Shown: positions 28,214 to 38,609, counted from the stretch's first letter. The stretch is 64,000 nt of DNA from Acinetobacter sp. SAAs474 (GCF_032823475.1 NZ_CP127915.1:310001-374000); one strand, 5' to 3'. Program-made: numbers and translations. The notes: a model not told the origin generated them from the sequence alone.

Positions 28214-29911
28214 ATGATGTTGGCTGATCCAAGCAAAAAATACCGCCGTATGTATCAACGTGTCGATTTACCAGATCGTCAATGGCCCAATAACGAAATT
28301 ACAAAAGCACCTATTTGGATGAGTACCGATCTTCGTGATGGTAACCAAGCAATTTTTGAACCGATGAATATTGAACAAAAATTTAAAATGTTTCAAATGT
28401 TGGTCAAAATTGGCTTTAAACACATTGAAATTGGCTTCCCCTCTGCATCACAAATTGATTTTGACTTTACTCGCCTTTTAATTGAAGGCAATCATATTCC
28501 AGATGACGTTTATATTGAAGTATTGGTACAAGCGCGTGATCATTTAATTCAACGTACATTTGAGTCTTTAGTCGGCGCAAAACGTGCTATTGTGCATATT
28601 TATAATGCCAATTCACCGACATTCCGCCAAAAAGTATTAAATACCGATATTGCAGGTGCAAAACAATTAGCCGTTAATGCTGCACAAAAAGTCAAAGAAT
28701 ATGCAGCACATTATCCAGAAACTGAATGGGTGTTCCAATATAGTCCGGAGTGTTTTACAGCCACAGAATTAACTGTTGCTAAAGATGTCTGTGATGCTGT
28801 TACTGAAGTATGGGAAGCCTCTGCTGACAATAAGGTGATCTTAAACTTGCCCGCAACAGTTGAAGTGTCTGGTCCACATATCTATGCAGACCAAATCGAA
28901 TGGATGCACCGTAATTTAGCACGTCGTGATGGTGTCATTATTTCAGTCCATTGTCATAATGACCGTGGCTGTGGTATTGCTGCATCAGAACTTGCCATTA
29001 TGGCGGGTGCTGACCGTGTTGAAGGCTGTGTTTTTGGTAATGGTGAACGTACGGGTAATGTGGACGTTGCTGCAATTGCCTTAAACATGTATACCCAAGG
29101 CGTTGCGCCAGAATTGGATTTTTCCAATATTAATGAAATCATTGCAACGGTTGAGGAATGTACTGGCTTACCTGTACATCCACGCCATCCTTATGCGGGT
29201 GATTTAGTGTTTACTGCATTCTCTGGCTCACATCAAGATGCAATTAAAAAAGGTTTTGAGTTCCAAAAAAATGAAGAGATTTGGGACATGCCTTATTTGC
29301 CAATTGATCCTAAAGATTTAGGCCGTGATTATGATGCTGTCATTCGTGTTAACTCACAATCAGGCAAAGGCGGTATTGCATACTTACTTGAGTCAAATTA
29401 CAACGTTTCATTGCCACGTCGCTTGCAAATTGAATTCTCTCAAGTCGTGCAACAGCATACAGATAAAGAAGGGACTGAAATTTCAGCACCACAAATCTGG
29501 CAGCTATTTAAAGATACCTATGTTGCCACTAAAGATGCGCATTATGCTGCAAAAAATTACAAGTTAACCGATGAAAATGGTAAACAAGTTATTGCGCTTG
29601 AAATTGAAGTTCAAGGTGAAACTCAACAGTTACGTGGTGAAGGAAATGGACCAATTTCGGCTATTCTTAATGCCTTACAACTACCAATTGACGTCTTGAA
29701 CTATGAAGAACGCAGTATTGGTTCTGGTGCACATGCCAAAGCCTTAGCGTTAATTGAACTTCAAGTTCAAGGTACTGGTAAATCTGCTTTTGGTGCAGGG
29801 ATTCACGACAATATTGTGACCTCTTCAATTGAGGCCATTATTGCCTGTACCAACCGTCTCATTGAACAAGGCGTATTAAGCACAGACCAAGTGATTGCAG
29901 CAGCGATATAA
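28214..29911 (+). CDS. leuA: 2-isopropylmalate synthase, long form
   Basis: LeuA condenses acetyl-CoA with 2-ketoisovalerate in the first committed step of leucine synthesis. The 565-aa length and opening ([22 protein letters not shown]) match the longer LeuA class. Catalytic motifs: [11 protein letters not shown] near residue 38 (metal and substrate), and [18 protein letters not shown] with the His-x-His metal pair. The C-terminal regulatory domain begins near residue 430 and ends with [25 protein letters not shown] lies 7 bases before the ATG at 28214. The gene stands alone, with a long leader and its own terminator. Confidence 0.96.
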   Translation: MMLADPSKKYRRMYQRVDLPDRQWPNNEITKAPIWMSTDLRDGNQAIFEPMNIEQKFKMFQMLVKIGFKHIEIGFPSASQIDFDFTRLLIEGNHIPDDVYIEVLVQARDHLIQRTFESLVGAKRAIVHIYNANSPTFRQKVLNTDIAGAKQLAVNAAQKVKEYAAHYPETEWVFQYSPECFTATELTVAKDVCDAVTEVWEASADNKVILNLPATVEVSGPHIYADQIEWMHRNLARRDGVIISVHCHNDRGCGIAASELAIMAGADRVEGCVFGNGERTGNVDVAAIALNMYTQGVAPELDFSNINEIIATVEECTGLPVHPRHPYAGDLVFTAFSGSHQDAIKKGFEFQKNEEIWDMPYLPIDPKDLGRDYDAVIRVNSQSGKGGIAYLLESNYNVSLPRRLQIEFSQVVQQHTDKEGTEISAPQIWQLFKDTYVATKDAHYAAKNYKLTDENGKQVIALEIEVQGETQQLRGEGNGPISAILNALQLPIDVLNYEERSIGSGAHAKALALIELQVQGTGKSAFGAGIHDNIVTSSIEAIIACTNRLIEQGVLSTDQVIAAAI

Positions 29912-29946
29912 CTGAACAATTATTTATCACATTAAAAGCACTTTAG

Positions 29947-29974
29947 AAAGGATACCCTAGATGGTATCCTTTTA
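29947..29974 (+). terminator. Intrinsic terminator after leuA
   Basis: Arms AAAGGATACC and GGTATCCTTT pair perfectly around CTAGAT and are followed by TTAT, 36 bases after the stop. Confidence 0.85.
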
Positions 29975-30009
29975 TCATTGATATTCAAAATTTAAGGCGA
30001 ATCACCATC

Positions 30010-31170
30010 GTGTCTTTTCCAGCAGATTCTGTCGGCCTTGTGAGCCCACAAAAGTTCATTTTTGAAGAACCATTAGCCCTTGAATGTGATCGAATTCTGC
30101 CACGTTTTGAACTCATGGTAGAAAGCTATGGTGAACTGAATGCAGATCGATCTAATGCCATTTTAATTTGTCACGCCTTATCAGGACATCATCATGCTGC
30201 CGGATATCACCATTCTGATGATAAAAAACCCGGTTGGTGGGATGCTTGTATTGGTCCTGGTAAAGCCATCGATACGACAAAGTTTTTTGTGGTTGCCATT
30301 AATAATATTGGTGGATGTCATGGCTCTACAGGTCCTACTTCTCCAAATCCTGAAAATGAAAATCGACCTTATGGTCCAGATTTTCCATTGGTGACGGTAC
30401 GTGACTGGGTCAAAACTCAAGCTTTACTCTCTGATCGCTTGGGAATTGATGTCTGGTATGCCGTAATTGGTGGCTCACTGGGTGGCATGCAAGCCTTACA
30501 ATGGTCTGTTGACTATCCTAATCGCTTAAAAAAATGTGTCATTATTGCCAGTGCTCCTAAATTATCTGCACAAAATATTGCCTTTAATGAGGTCGCGCGC
30601 CAATCCATTTTATCTGATCCAGATTTTCATCATGGCCGTTATTTAGAACAAGACAGCTATCCTAAACGTGGTTTGATTTTGGCACGTATGGTGGGTCATA
30701 TCACCTATTTATCTGAAGAAGCCATGAAACAAAAATTTGGCCGTGATCTTCGCTCAGGTAAGTTTATGTATGGCTTTGATGTGGAATTTCAGGTCGAAAG
30801 TTATTTACGCTATCAAGGTGAACAGTTCAGTCGTAATTTCGATGCCAATACTTACTTAATTATGACCAAAGCATTAGATTATTTTGATCCTGCCCGAGAA
30901 TATCAACAATCACTAGTCCATGCCATGGCCAATACCCAATGCCAGTTTTTAGTTATTTCATTTACAACCGATTGGCGTTTTAGTCCACAGCGCTCACAAG
31001 AAATTGTAGAGGCTCTGATTACGAATCATAAACCGGTCAGTTATCTCGATATTGATGCCGAACAGGGTCACGATTCATTTCTTTTCCCAATCCCATTATA
31101 TGTTAAATCATTGCGTGCATTTTTAGGGGGTGAACAACATCTTCAATCGACACCAAAGGAGCTTGTGTAA
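30010..31170 (+). CDS. metX: Homoserine O-acyltransferase MetX
   Basis: MetX acylates homoserine in the first step of methionine synthesis. The 386-aa alpha/beta hydrolase has the oxyanion and lid motif [13 protein letters not shown], the nucleophile S156 in [11 protein letters not shown], and the catalytic His in EQGHDSFLF. Some gammaproteobacterial MetX proteins use succinyl-CoA rather than acetyl-CoA, so the acyl donor is left open. The start is GTG at 30010 with AAGGCG upstream. The metW start codon overlaps its stop by one base, giving the conserved metX-metW operon. Confidence 0.95.
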   Translation: MSFPADSVGLVSPQKFIFEEPLALECDRILPRFELMVESYGELNADRSNAILICHALSGHHHAAGYHHSDDKKPGWWDACIGPGKAIDTTKFFVVAINNIGGCHGSTGPTSPNPENENRPYGPDFPLVTVRDWVKTQALLSDRLGIDVWYAVIGGSLGGMQALQWSVDYPNRLKKCVIIASAPKLSAQNIAFNEVARQSILSDPDFHHGRYLEQDSYPKRGLILARMVGHITYLSEEAMKQKFGRDLRSGKFMYGFDVEFQVESYLRYQGEQFSRNFDANTYLIMTKALDYFDPAREYQQSLVHAMANTQCQFLVISFTTDWRFSPQRSQEIVEALITNHKPVSYLDIDAEQGHDSFLFPIPLYVKSLRAFLGGEQHLQSTPKELV

Positions 31171-31763
31171 TGCGTATTGATCATCAGCTTGCAGAAAAAT
31201 GGATTAAACCGAATTCTAATGTTTTGGACTTAGGTTGTGGTGATGGTGAACTGTTGGCACATATGAGTCAAAAACATCATATTCGCGCATATGGATTAGA
31301 AATTGATCAAGAAAAGATTGCAATTGCGATCAGTAGAGGGTTAAATATTATCCAACAGGATTTAAATCTTGGTTTAAGCCGTTTTGCTGATCAGTCCTTT
31401 GACTATGTTGTTATGGCACAGGCCTTGCAAGCGGTTGATGCACCCGACGTCTTATTACGCGATATGGTACGTGTTGGAAAACAGGCAATTATTACCTTTC
31501 CTAACTTTGCACACTGGAAGAACCGTTCTTTCTTGGCAATTAAAGGGATGATGCCGGTATCTAATGCACTACCCTATATGTGGTATAATACGCCTAATAT
31601 TCATTTATGTACCTTCCGTGATTTTGAGGCACTTTGTGCTGAAAATAATATTCGGATCATTAATCGACTTGCCGTAAATGGGAATCAACAAGACAGTTTA
31701 CTGAGTAAATATATTCCGAACCTGTTTGGTGAAGTCGCGATTTATCGAGTGAGCGCACTATGA
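31170..31763 (+). CDS. metW: Methionine biosynthesis protein MetW
   Basis: A 197-aa protein with an S-adenosylmethionine-dependent methyltransferase fold: motif I VLDLGCGDGELL at residues 19-30, the acidic EIDQEKI after strand 2, and FDYVVMAQALQAVDAPD. MetW is translated with MetX and supports homoserine acylation in bacteria that use this route; no methylation reaction is established. The ATG overlaps the metX stop by one base, and the next gene overlaps its own stop by four, so all three are tightly coupled. Confidence 0.94.
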   Translation: MRIDHQLAEKWIKPNSNVLDLGCGDGELLAHMSQKHHIRAYGLEIDQEKIAIAISRGLNIIQQDLNLGLSRFADQSFDYVVMAQALQAVDAPDVLLRDMVRVGKQAIITFPNFAHWKNRSFLAIKGMMPVSNALPYMWYNTPNIHLCTFRDFEALCAENNIRIINRLAVNGNQQDSLLSKYIPNLFGEVAIYRVSAL

Positions 31764-32347
31764 AAAAATTATTACTCAGCACATCATTATTTTTTGGTTT
31801 AATCGGAATTAGCCACGCAGACTATGTTCCCAATAAACCATCGATTGCGAGTCAAGCAGCACAATATGCTGTTATGGACATTAACAGTCTCATTAAAGCA
31901 GCAAAATCGGGTCAAGCTGGCGCACAGTTTTATTTAGGAACAAAATACCAGCAAGGCAAAGATGTTCAGAAAGATGATCGCCAAGCATTTGCTTGGTATA
32001 AAGCAGCTGCAGATCAAGGTTTATCCTCTGCCCAACTCAATGTAGGACGAATGCTGGCTGAAGGCATTGGTACGCGTAAAGATGAAACATTGGCACGTAA
32101 ATATTTTGAAAAAGCTGCAAGTCATGGTGATAATCGTGCCAGCTTTAATCTTGCCGTGATGGAAGAGAAGAATAAAAATTTTGTTGGGGCTTATCAATGG
32201 TATGAGCTTTCAACACGTGATGGTATGCTGGACAATAAAGTGATTAGCTTGTCTGAAGGCAAGAAAACAGCACTGGCTGCAAACCTCACACAAGATCAAA
32301 TTCGTCAAGCACGTGATCGTGCAGACAGTTGGATTCAAGCACAATAA
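31760..32347 (+). CDS. Exported Sel1-repeat (TPR-like) protein
   Basis: A 195-aa protein with a signal peptide (MKKLLLSTSLFFGLIGISHA). Sel1-like repeats run from about residue 50 to 145: AAKSGQAGAQFYLGTKYQQG, DRQAFAWYKAAADQGLSSAQ and TLARKYFEKAASHGDNRASF. Sel1 repeats form helical scaffolds for protein contacts, here probably in the periplasm. It overlaps metW by 4 bases, so it is cotranslated with methionine genes although no metabolic link is evident. A hairpin terminator follows. The partner protein is unknown. Confidence 0.88.
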   Translation: MKKLLLSTSLFFGLIGISHADYVPNKPSIASQAAQYAVMDINSLIKAAKSGQAGAQFYLGTKYQQGKDVQKDDRQAFAWYKAAADQGLSSAQLNVGRMLAEGIGTRKDETLARKYFEKAASHGDNRASFNLAVMEEKNKNFVGAYQWYELSTRDGMLDNKVISLSEGKKTALAANLTQDQIRQARDRADSWIQAQ

Positions 32348-32397
32348 AATATAACATTCAGTAGGACGATCATGGTCACAACTGGTATTTAAATGGT

Positions 32398-32428
32398 AAA
32401 GGCGTTGATTAATCAGCGCCTTTATTTT
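32398..32428 (+). terminator. Terminator after the metX operon
   Basis: AAAGGCG pairs with CGCCTTT through a near-perfect 13-base stem centred on GATTAATC, followed by TTTATTTT. It also faces the end of pgaD and may serve both directions. Confidence 0.8.
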
Positions 32429-32442
32429 GGATCTATCATGAA

Positions 32443-32871
32443 CTATACGTGTTCAGATGGCTCAATCTGAGTTATTTTTCCATGTTCATCATAATGTATT
32501 ACACTAATTTTTTGTTGGCGACCGTGTTCAATCAGCGCTATAGGTAAATGAAAATGATTGCTATAATCGCTCACACATTTGGCTGAAGTCTTTGTAATTG
32601 TGATGGCTGGCATAAAATTGCTCCAGAATAATAACGCGATGCTACAAGCCACTAAAGCGGTTAAACCGTGTCCGATGCCAATACTTAATCCATCAAAAAT
32701 ATGCTGTATGACATGATGTTTTTGTAGTGCAATTAGTCCTGTTACAATAATGACAGGCCGCCACAATAATAGCCAAACTGCCCACATTAATGCTGTGGAT
32801 GTACCTGATGCATAACGCTGATGCCAAGGAAGTTGACGACGTAAATCGATAATTAAACCACTATTTTTCAT
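32443..32871 (-). CDS. pgaD: PgaD-like subunit of the PNAG synthase
   Basis: A 142-aa inner-membrane protein with two hydrophobic segments (about 30-55 and 70-95) and a cytoplasmic tail. It fits PgaD (137 aa in E. coli), which assists PgaC in making poly-beta-1,6-N-acetylglucosamine. The ATG at 32871 overlaps the end of pgaC by 11 bases and starts MKNSGLIIDLRRQLPWHQRY. A longer upstream start would lie deep inside pgaC and is rejected. Identity rests on position, size and topology more than on sequence motifs. Confidence 0.82.
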   Translation of the reverse strand: MKNSGLIIDLRRQLPWHQRYASGTSTALMWAVWLLLWRPVIIVTGLIALQKHHVIQHIFDGLSIGIGHGLTALVACSIALLFWSNFMPAITITKTSAKCVSDYSNHFHLPIALIEHGRQQKISVIHYDEHGKITQIEPSEHV

Positions 32872-34153
32872 GTGTATGATTCTCAGCAAGCTGTTTAATA
32901 CGAATACCCCGGTCAGGACTGATCCAACGCGCACGTTGTCCAGTACCGCGATGTAGTACCTTAGGAAATGCAACAATCGTGGCACTAATCGTAATTAACC
33001 AAAATACAAATGGATACCAAATCATCCAAAAATAATTTTTGGCCAATGCTGGTTCATAACGACTATCCATCCACTTACTGAGGGCAAACTGTAGTAAACA
33101 CGTAGCGCCTAAAAGCATACCCTTACCGTAAGGTAAAAATGGTGAACCGATCCCACTCAACATAGGTAATGGAATCAGCCAATGAATCAGCCAAATCACA
33201 CTCAATAAAAGCATTAAATATGACCAGAACAATGTCAGAATTAATTCCATCATCAATGGCCATAAAAAATTTAAGCGTGGTTTGATTAAGACATCTATAT
33301 TTTTTAACAATACTTGGGCACCACCCATCGCCCAACGTAAGCGCTGTTTCCATAACCCTTGCAATGTTTCAGGCATTAAAATCCATACCAAAGCATTCGG
33401 TTCGAAATGAATATTCCAACCAGCACGTTGTAATTTCCATGTAATATCAATATCTTCAGTTAACATATCTGGCGACCAATACCCTACTTCATGTACTGCA
33501 CTTTTACGAAATGCTGTAATCACACCAGATACCGTGAATAAACGGCCAAAACTACGCTGTGCTCGTTTAATCATACCGACAATCGACGAAAACTCGCCCA
33601 CCTGAATACGGCCAATTAATGTAGAACGTGTACGGATACGTGGATTTCCAGTCACAGCAGCAACACTATCATCTGCAAGAAAATGACGAATCATCCAACA
33701 AGCAACATAGGGATCCAGTAATGCATCACCATCGATACCAATTAAATACTCTGCATCAGTAAGTAAACTACCAGCTTGTAACGCCATCGCCTTACCCTGA
33801 TTCTGTTTTAAATGTACTACTCTTAATTTGTCATGTTGTGCTGCAAGATGGTTTAAAACCTCGGCAGTATGATCAGAACTGCCATCATTAATGGCAATCA
33901 CCTCAAAGTTTGGATATTGCAAATTAAGTGCATGACTAATGGTTTCTTCTGCATTTTCCCCTTCATTAAAACAAGGGACTAAAACTGCGACTTTCGGATA
34001 TGCGGATAAAGCCGGTGGCTGTTGATACGGCGGCTCCTGACGTTCCTTCCAATAAAAGATTAATGCACCAATCATCCATAAGTAGGACATGAATAATGGA
34101 TAATAAAAGACAAAGTGAAGCATAGCATGCCAAGATTGCTGAAGCGCTAACAT
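32861..34153 (-). CDS. pgaC: Poly-beta-1,6-N-acetylglucosamine synthase PgaC
   Basis: A 430-aa family 2 glycosyltransferase of the inner membrane that polymerises UDP-GlcNAc. Motifs: VAVLVPCFNEGENAEETI, the substrate Asp in AINDGSSDHTAEV, IDGDALLDP (DxD), the catalytic Asp in SPDMLTEDIDITWKL, and QRLRW in WKQRLRWAMGG. Transmembrane segments flank the catalytic domain (one N-terminal, three to four C-terminal). GAGGAA precedes the ATG at 34153, 13 bases after pgaB. The gene looks intact even though pgaB upstream is interrupted and pgaA is missing. Confidence 0.95.
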   Translation of the reverse strand: MLALQQSWHAMLHFVFYYPLFMSYLWMIGALIFYWKERQEPPYQQPPALSAYPKVAVLVPCFNEGENAEETISHALNLQYPNFEVIAINDGSSDHTAEVLNHLAAQHDKLRVVHLKQNQGKAMALQAGSLLTDAEYLIGIDGDALLDPYVACWMIRHFLADDSVAAVTGNPRIRTRSTLIGRIQVGEFSSIVGMIKRAQRSFGRLFTVSGVITAFRKSAVHEVGYWSPDMLTEDIDITWKLQRAGWNIHFEPNALVWILMPETLQGLWKQRLRWAMGGAQVLLKNIDVLIKPRLNFLWPLMMELILTLFWSYLMLLLSVIWLIHWLIPLPMLSGIGSPFLPYGKGMLLGATCLLQFALSKWMDSRYEPALAKNYFWMIWYPFVFWLITISATIVAFPKVLHRGTGQRARWISPDRGIRIKQLAENHTHEK

Positions 34154-34166
34154 AGGTAATTCCTCT

Positions 34167-36158
34167 CTAAGGAATAAGTTTGCTTGATTTCAAATCAAAG
34201 GCTTTGCGTAAAACTTTTGCATCGGGATGATCTTGAATAGGATCATCAGGATAATAAGCAACATGCATTGCACCTTGTTGATAAAGGGACTGAATGGTGG
34301 TCGCCATTTCTGCTGAAGGAATTTTTTGATTATTGCGCCAGTTAACAGACTGCAGCTCAAACACGGTTTTTTTCATACCATCTGGAAAAGTTTTTACACG
34401 ATTCACAATGTCTTGATAAAATTGATCATGATCAGGCGCCTGCTCCATATGCGGCATAGCCATAATCGCTGTAAAGTCATAACGATTTAGTGATTGTTCA
34501 AGTGATTGTGAATACCAGTTTTCGGCATAAGGCTGTAAAGCGACTTGTGCGTATAGATTACGTGAAGTCAATAAAAATGGCTGATACTGACGAACATCAG
34601 CGGCCAACTCCATGGCAAAGTCATCAATCACTTTGGTTTTAAATGCTGTCCATTTCTGAAGTTCAGCATCATCATGACGAATCTGTGCTAAATCATCCGG
34701 TAAGCCAATTGCACGATAAGCTTGCATGGCTTCTGGACTGGCATCCTCATAATCAGATAAGGTCGTATCATCATGAAATAACAGCCCATTAAAGGGTACG
34801 GATTTCGCCAAATCATGGTAAATTCCAGCAATGGTTTGACGTGCATCAGATGAGAAAGGACTTAAACGATGATAGCCCATATCTAAATGTTCACTTCCCT
34901 TCGTTTGCTCTGTAACGACAATATCGTGAGATACTGGATTAGTTTTGGGTAATTCCCAAGCCAATAATGGCATCCAAGCATAGATTCGGCTGACTTGAGT
35001 ACGAGTCTGAATTTGCCATGCTACACGATTAAATAAATCTGCACGCATTGGCAAATAACGATTAGGGAAATACACCATATCAGCAGAACCATTGGCATCC
35101 GGATCAGAAAATGCTTGTAAATAGACAGTATTTACATTCATGGTGCGAATCCGATCCAGTAAATGATCCAAATTACGTTCTTGCTATACAGGATCTGGAT
35201 CATAAATATAATCAAGATCAATATGCATGATTTTTTGTGGACGATTACGATCGCCTAAATTTTGCTGACGATTGTCAATTTCTTGCGCTAAATCCTCTGT
35301 AGTCATCCCCCCTTCAATTAAAATACGATTTAACTGCCCTAAAGGACGATCCAGATGATTTGCACCATCATCCAAACTGAGTGCGATTGGCATACCCAAC
35401 TGTTTTGCAATATTGACCGTATACATATTGTATCGACCATAAGGCCAGACCATTACTCTCGGTGATCGAATCCCATGTTCAACCAATAACTGATTGTTGC
35501 GTTTTAAATCAGTCTGTATACGCTGCTGGTAATCTGCATCATTTTCATAACTGTTGCTTTGCGGATCATATTGTCGTGTGACTGCTGCAGGTTCGGAATT
35601 GCCCTGTGGATTACCCACAATACCGCGATGTAAATTATAGCTATGACTAGCAATCTCAACCAGACCACTACGTTGCATCTCTTGTAGTTGTTGCCATGAT
35701 AATAAATCATCTCGTGCAATCATCTCACCTGCAAAATCAACTTTTTGATCTTGTGCAGGCGCCAACCAAGAGCCAACGACAGCTAAAACTACAGGAATTT
35801 TTTGGGCTTTAATGATGGGATAAACATTTTGATAAAACGATGCATAACCATCATCAACCGTTAACAACACCGGTTTGCTGGGTAACTGAGCTTGGCCTTG
35901 ATGTGCCTTTAATAACTGATCAACGCCAATAAAGTGATAACCATGTTGCTTTAACCAATCCAAATGTTGTTGAAACTGTTGGGTAGTCACGGCATAGTCA
36001 GGAATTAATGCATTATTATGATTAGTAATTTCATGATAACCAATAATTGTCAGTGTTTGCTTGCTGGGCTGTAATTGATTTCCGGCGATTGCAGGAACTG
36101 AACAGAGAGCGCTAGAGAGAAGTGCTGCGAGCACCTTCGAAAAAAAACGAGTTTTCAT
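34167..36158 (-). pseudogene. pgaB: pgaB, PNAG N-deacetylase, split by an in-frame amber codon
   Basis: Read straight through, this is a 664-codon gene for the periplasmic PgaB. After the signal peptide (to about residue 25) comes a polysaccharide deacetylase domain with TVDDGYASFY and ASHSYNLHRG metal motifs. A C-terminal glycoside-hydrolase-like domain includes VYLQAFSDPDANG, LFHDDTTLSDYEDAS and IMAMPHMEQ. A TAG codon at 35184-35186 stops translation after DLDYIYDPDPV, exactly between the two domains. The frame continues with QERNLDHLLDRI, so there is no frameshift. Other PgaB proteins read through here, and E. coli has Gln at the neighbouring positions, consistent with a CAG to TAG change. 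The first fragment has 324 aa. Without the second half, PNAG is not expected to be processed normally. Confidence 0.88.
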
Positions 36159-36430
36159 GTAATATTGCTCAAGATAAACAATATGATTAAGGTATGGGTT
36201 GCATATTATCTAGACATAATTGCTTTATTTTTTGCGATCATAGCCGTTCATCATTCTTGGCTATTTTAATGTAATTCAGCTTAAACGAAGCTTAAAAAAA
36301 TATAATGCACAGTTATTTTTTATGATAATAACAATACTTTTTATAGGAAAAATAAAATTTACTCGTAAGATTAAACCGACCAAACAAGGCCTTAAGCCTG
36401 TGATGAATGCATATTTTCTATAAAATCATA

Positions 36431-36649
36431 TTATTTTTTTCTTGGACATTTTTGACCATTACCACCAGGTAAACAGTCACAGGCCTGACCATCGCGATCA
36501 CGATCAAGCTGTCGAGCTTTATGCTGAATAAAATAGGCTTGTGCTTGCTGCTGTGTTTTAAAATTTTTACATGAAACACGCTGTGCAAAAGTCATACTAT
36601 TGATACACAATAGCGCAGAAAACAATGTCAAATAAAGCCAGTTATTCAT
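36431..36649 (-). CDS. Small exported Excalibur calcium-binding domain protein
   Basis: A 72-aa protein with a signal peptide (MNNWLYLTLFSALLCINSMT, cleavage near FAQ). An Excalibur domain follows: CKNFKTQQQAQAYF, then the calcium-loop-like LDRDRDGQACDC and a basic tail. The ATG at 36649 directly starts the signal peptide and is preferred to a TTG at 36676; no clear ribosome site is seen. Excalibur domains occur on secreted nucleases and surface proteins, and here the domain stands alone. It lies where pgaA would be expected upstream of pgaB. Confidence 0.8.
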   Translation of the reverse strand: MNNWLYLTLFSALLCINSMTFAQRVSCKNFKTQQQAQAYFIQHKARQLDRDRDGQACDCLPGGNGQKCPRKK

Positions 36650-36849
36650 ATCAATTTTACACCATAATCTATTCAATATTGTTTAAATTACAAGCATTAT
36701 CATAAGGAATTAAACACAATAAAACTAGGCTATTTAACGCAATATATCCAACAAATCAATCCAAAATATAAAATGATTTGAAATACCAAATTCAACGATA
36801 AAATCCGTTAAAATATCATGATTCATAGCGTTATATAGAGCAAAGCTGC

Positions 36850-37476
36850 ATGTCTACACTCGATTGGTTATCTCAAGGAACACTGGTTCTTGCCAGTAAT
36901 AACAAAGGTAAAATTGCCGAATTTGAAAAGCTTTTTGCTGAATTAAATCTTCCTGTAGATGTTGTTGCACAAGGTCAATTACAGATTGAAGATGCCATTG
37001 AGGATGGTTTAAGTTTTATTGAAAATGCCATTATTAAAGCACGCCATGCTTCACGTATCTCTGGTTATCCTGCAATTGCAGATGATTCAGGAATCTGTGT
37101 CCCGATATTATCTGGTGCACCAGGCATTTATTCAGCACGTTATGCAGGGGAACATGGTGATGATTTGGCAAACAACCAAAAACTCTTGAGTGAATTACGT
37201 CCACTGCGCCAACATGCTCAGCCTATTGAGGCAATGTTTGTTTGTGTATTAGCATTGGTACAACATGCAGATGATCCTTTACCACAAATTTTCCAAGGCA
37301 TTTGGCAAGGCCAAGTACTTGAGCAAGCACGTGGTGAACATGGTTTTGGCTATGATCCTTTATTTTGGCTCCCAGAACTTGGCGTTTCCAGTGCAGAACT
37401 CAGCAAAGAAGAGAAAAATAAAATCAGTCATCGTGGGCAAGCCATGCAATTATTTAAAGCCAGCTTAAAACAATAA
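36850..37476 (+). CDS. rdgB: XTP/dITP pyrophosphatase (RdgB/HAM1 family)
   Basis: It hydrolyses non-canonical purine triphosphates such as XTP and dITP to monophosphates, keeping them out of DNA and RNA. The 208-aa protein has the N-terminal LVLASNNKGKIAEFEKLF, the metal and substrate motif AIADDSGICVPILSGAPG with IYSARYAGEHG, and GFGYDPLFWLPE with SAELSKEEKNKISHRG near the end. All are hallmarks of HAM1 proteins. The ATG at 36850 matches the family N-terminus. It is convergent with an AEC carrier gene. Confidence 0.96.
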   Translation: MSTLDWLSQGTLVLASNNKGKIAEFEKLFAELNLPVDVVAQGQLQIEDAIEDGLSFIENAIIKARHASRISGYPAIADDSGICVPILSGAPGIYSARYAGEHGDDLANNQKLLSELRPLRQHAQPIEAMFVCVLALVQHADDPLPQIFQGIWQGQVLEQARGEHGFGYDPLFWLPELGVSSAELSKEEKNKISHRGQAMQLFKASLKQ

Positions 37477-37575
37477 CGGCATGGTGTATGTGTGTCTTCT
37501 CTCATAGAGAAAACGCACACTACAGACACCACTTGATGTGATGTTGTTCATCTAATGTCCAGCCTGATAAAATTT

Positions 37576-38460
37576 TTAAACCCAGAACTGCCATAATGCG
37601 CCATAAAATAAAATCACAATTACACTGGCAATCGTGCCTGATGCAATGATTTTAGCAGAAGATCCAGTCCCTCGATAATGCGTTTCTAAAGCAACAATAT
37701 TGGCTGCTGGTGGTAAACAAAAAAACATCATCATCACAGCATAGGTCAATAGTTCATGAGGAATTGGCAATAAAAAATAAGCCATTAGACACAGTAGCAT
37801 TGCAGCCCAGAGGCGATGACCGATCAACTTTAAACTCTGTTGTAAATCTGACCATGTCACAGCAACATGACTCAACCACATCCCCAAAATACACATGCCC
37901 GAAAAAGTAACTAAAATTTTATCAAGTTGATAGATGGCTTGAATTATGGGATGTGTTTCCAATGATGCTAAAGAATAAAATGACAATAAACCTGCTAACA
38001 TTAAAGCAATGATCGGGGGAGATTGTAGAATATTTTTACTGATGTTCGTCACAGACTGCTGATGTTCACTTAATGCGATCACAGCACATACATTACCAAA
38101 TACTGACCCACCAATATATAAAGCCACAATGATACTACTGGCCTCTGCACCAAAGACCACTAATGCCAATGGAAAACCCAACCATGCACCATTTAAGTAA
38201 CTAAAACATAACGCATTTAATTTATCTTTTTGCAAATAATAAAAAATACTAAATAGTAGGATCGAGCTTAAAAAACTAAATCCAATCAACCATAAACGAC
38301 CTGGTTGATAAAATACCATGTTGTAAACAATGATGACTGGAATAAAGAGACGGGCCAATAAACTCGAGAGTAATTTTTTTAAATAACTGCTCGCATCACT
38401 ATATTTTCTAGCCAGCACAATCCCGCATAGAAATGCACAAAATGGCAGGATTAAGCCCAT
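37576..38460 (-). CDS. AEC family transporter (auxin efflux carrier-like)
   Basis: A 294-aa integral membrane protein with about ten hydrophobic segments in two repeats of five. Recognisable segments include FSYLNGAWLGFPLALVVFGAE with the conserved asparagine-glycine turn and CLPPAANIVALETHYRG near the C-terminus. AEC carriers export or take up organic acids and amino-acid-like anions; the substrate cannot be predicted. The ATG at 38460 has GGA 8 bases upstream; the in-frame TTG at 38472 is less likely. It is divergent from tatABC, and the Pho box between them lies 84 bases from its start. Confidence 0.86.
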   Translation of the reverse strand: MGLILPFCAFLCGIVLARKYSDASSYLKKLLSSLLARLFIPVIIVYNMVFYQPGRLWLIGFSFLSSILLFSIFYYLQKDKLNALCFSYLNGAWLGFPLALVVFGAEASSIIVALYIGGSVFGNVCAVIALSEHQQSVTNISKNILQSPPIIALMLAGLLSFYSLASLETHPIIQAIYQLDKILVTFSGMCILGMWLSHVAVTWSDLQQSLKLIGHRLWAAMLLCLMAYFLLPIPHELLTYAVMMMFFCLPPAANIVALETHYRGTGSSAKIIASGTIASVIVILFYGALWQFWV

Positions 38461-38543
38461 AATAATATCCAATTAATTTCATGCTGTTATGGTATCACTG
38501 CTGCAGTAATCGACCCATCATTCTTCTTTAATTGTTCAAAAAA

Positions 38544-38561
38544 CTGTCATCGGAATGTCAT
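38544..38561 (+). promoter_or_regulatory. Pho box upstream of tatABC
   Basis: CTGTCAT-CGGA-ATGTCAT has the 7-4-7 direct-repeat layout (11-base period) of PhoB sites, with one mismatch to the CTGTCAT half-site consensus. It ends 48 bases before tatA, and a GAGATAAA -10-like stretch lies about 11 bases past it. It implies activation in phosphate starvation. Confidence 0.65.
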
Positions 38562-38609
38562 AGAGAACTGATGAGATAAACACATCATTTAATCTATGAG
38601 TAACTGGAT

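Noticed and set aside
34167..35171. Second pgaB fragment as a separate gene starting at 35171
   Set aside because: The start would be a TTG that reads as a normal leucine in PgaB, no ribosome site precedes it, and the frame continues across the TAG from the upstream half. It is treated as the remainder of one gene.
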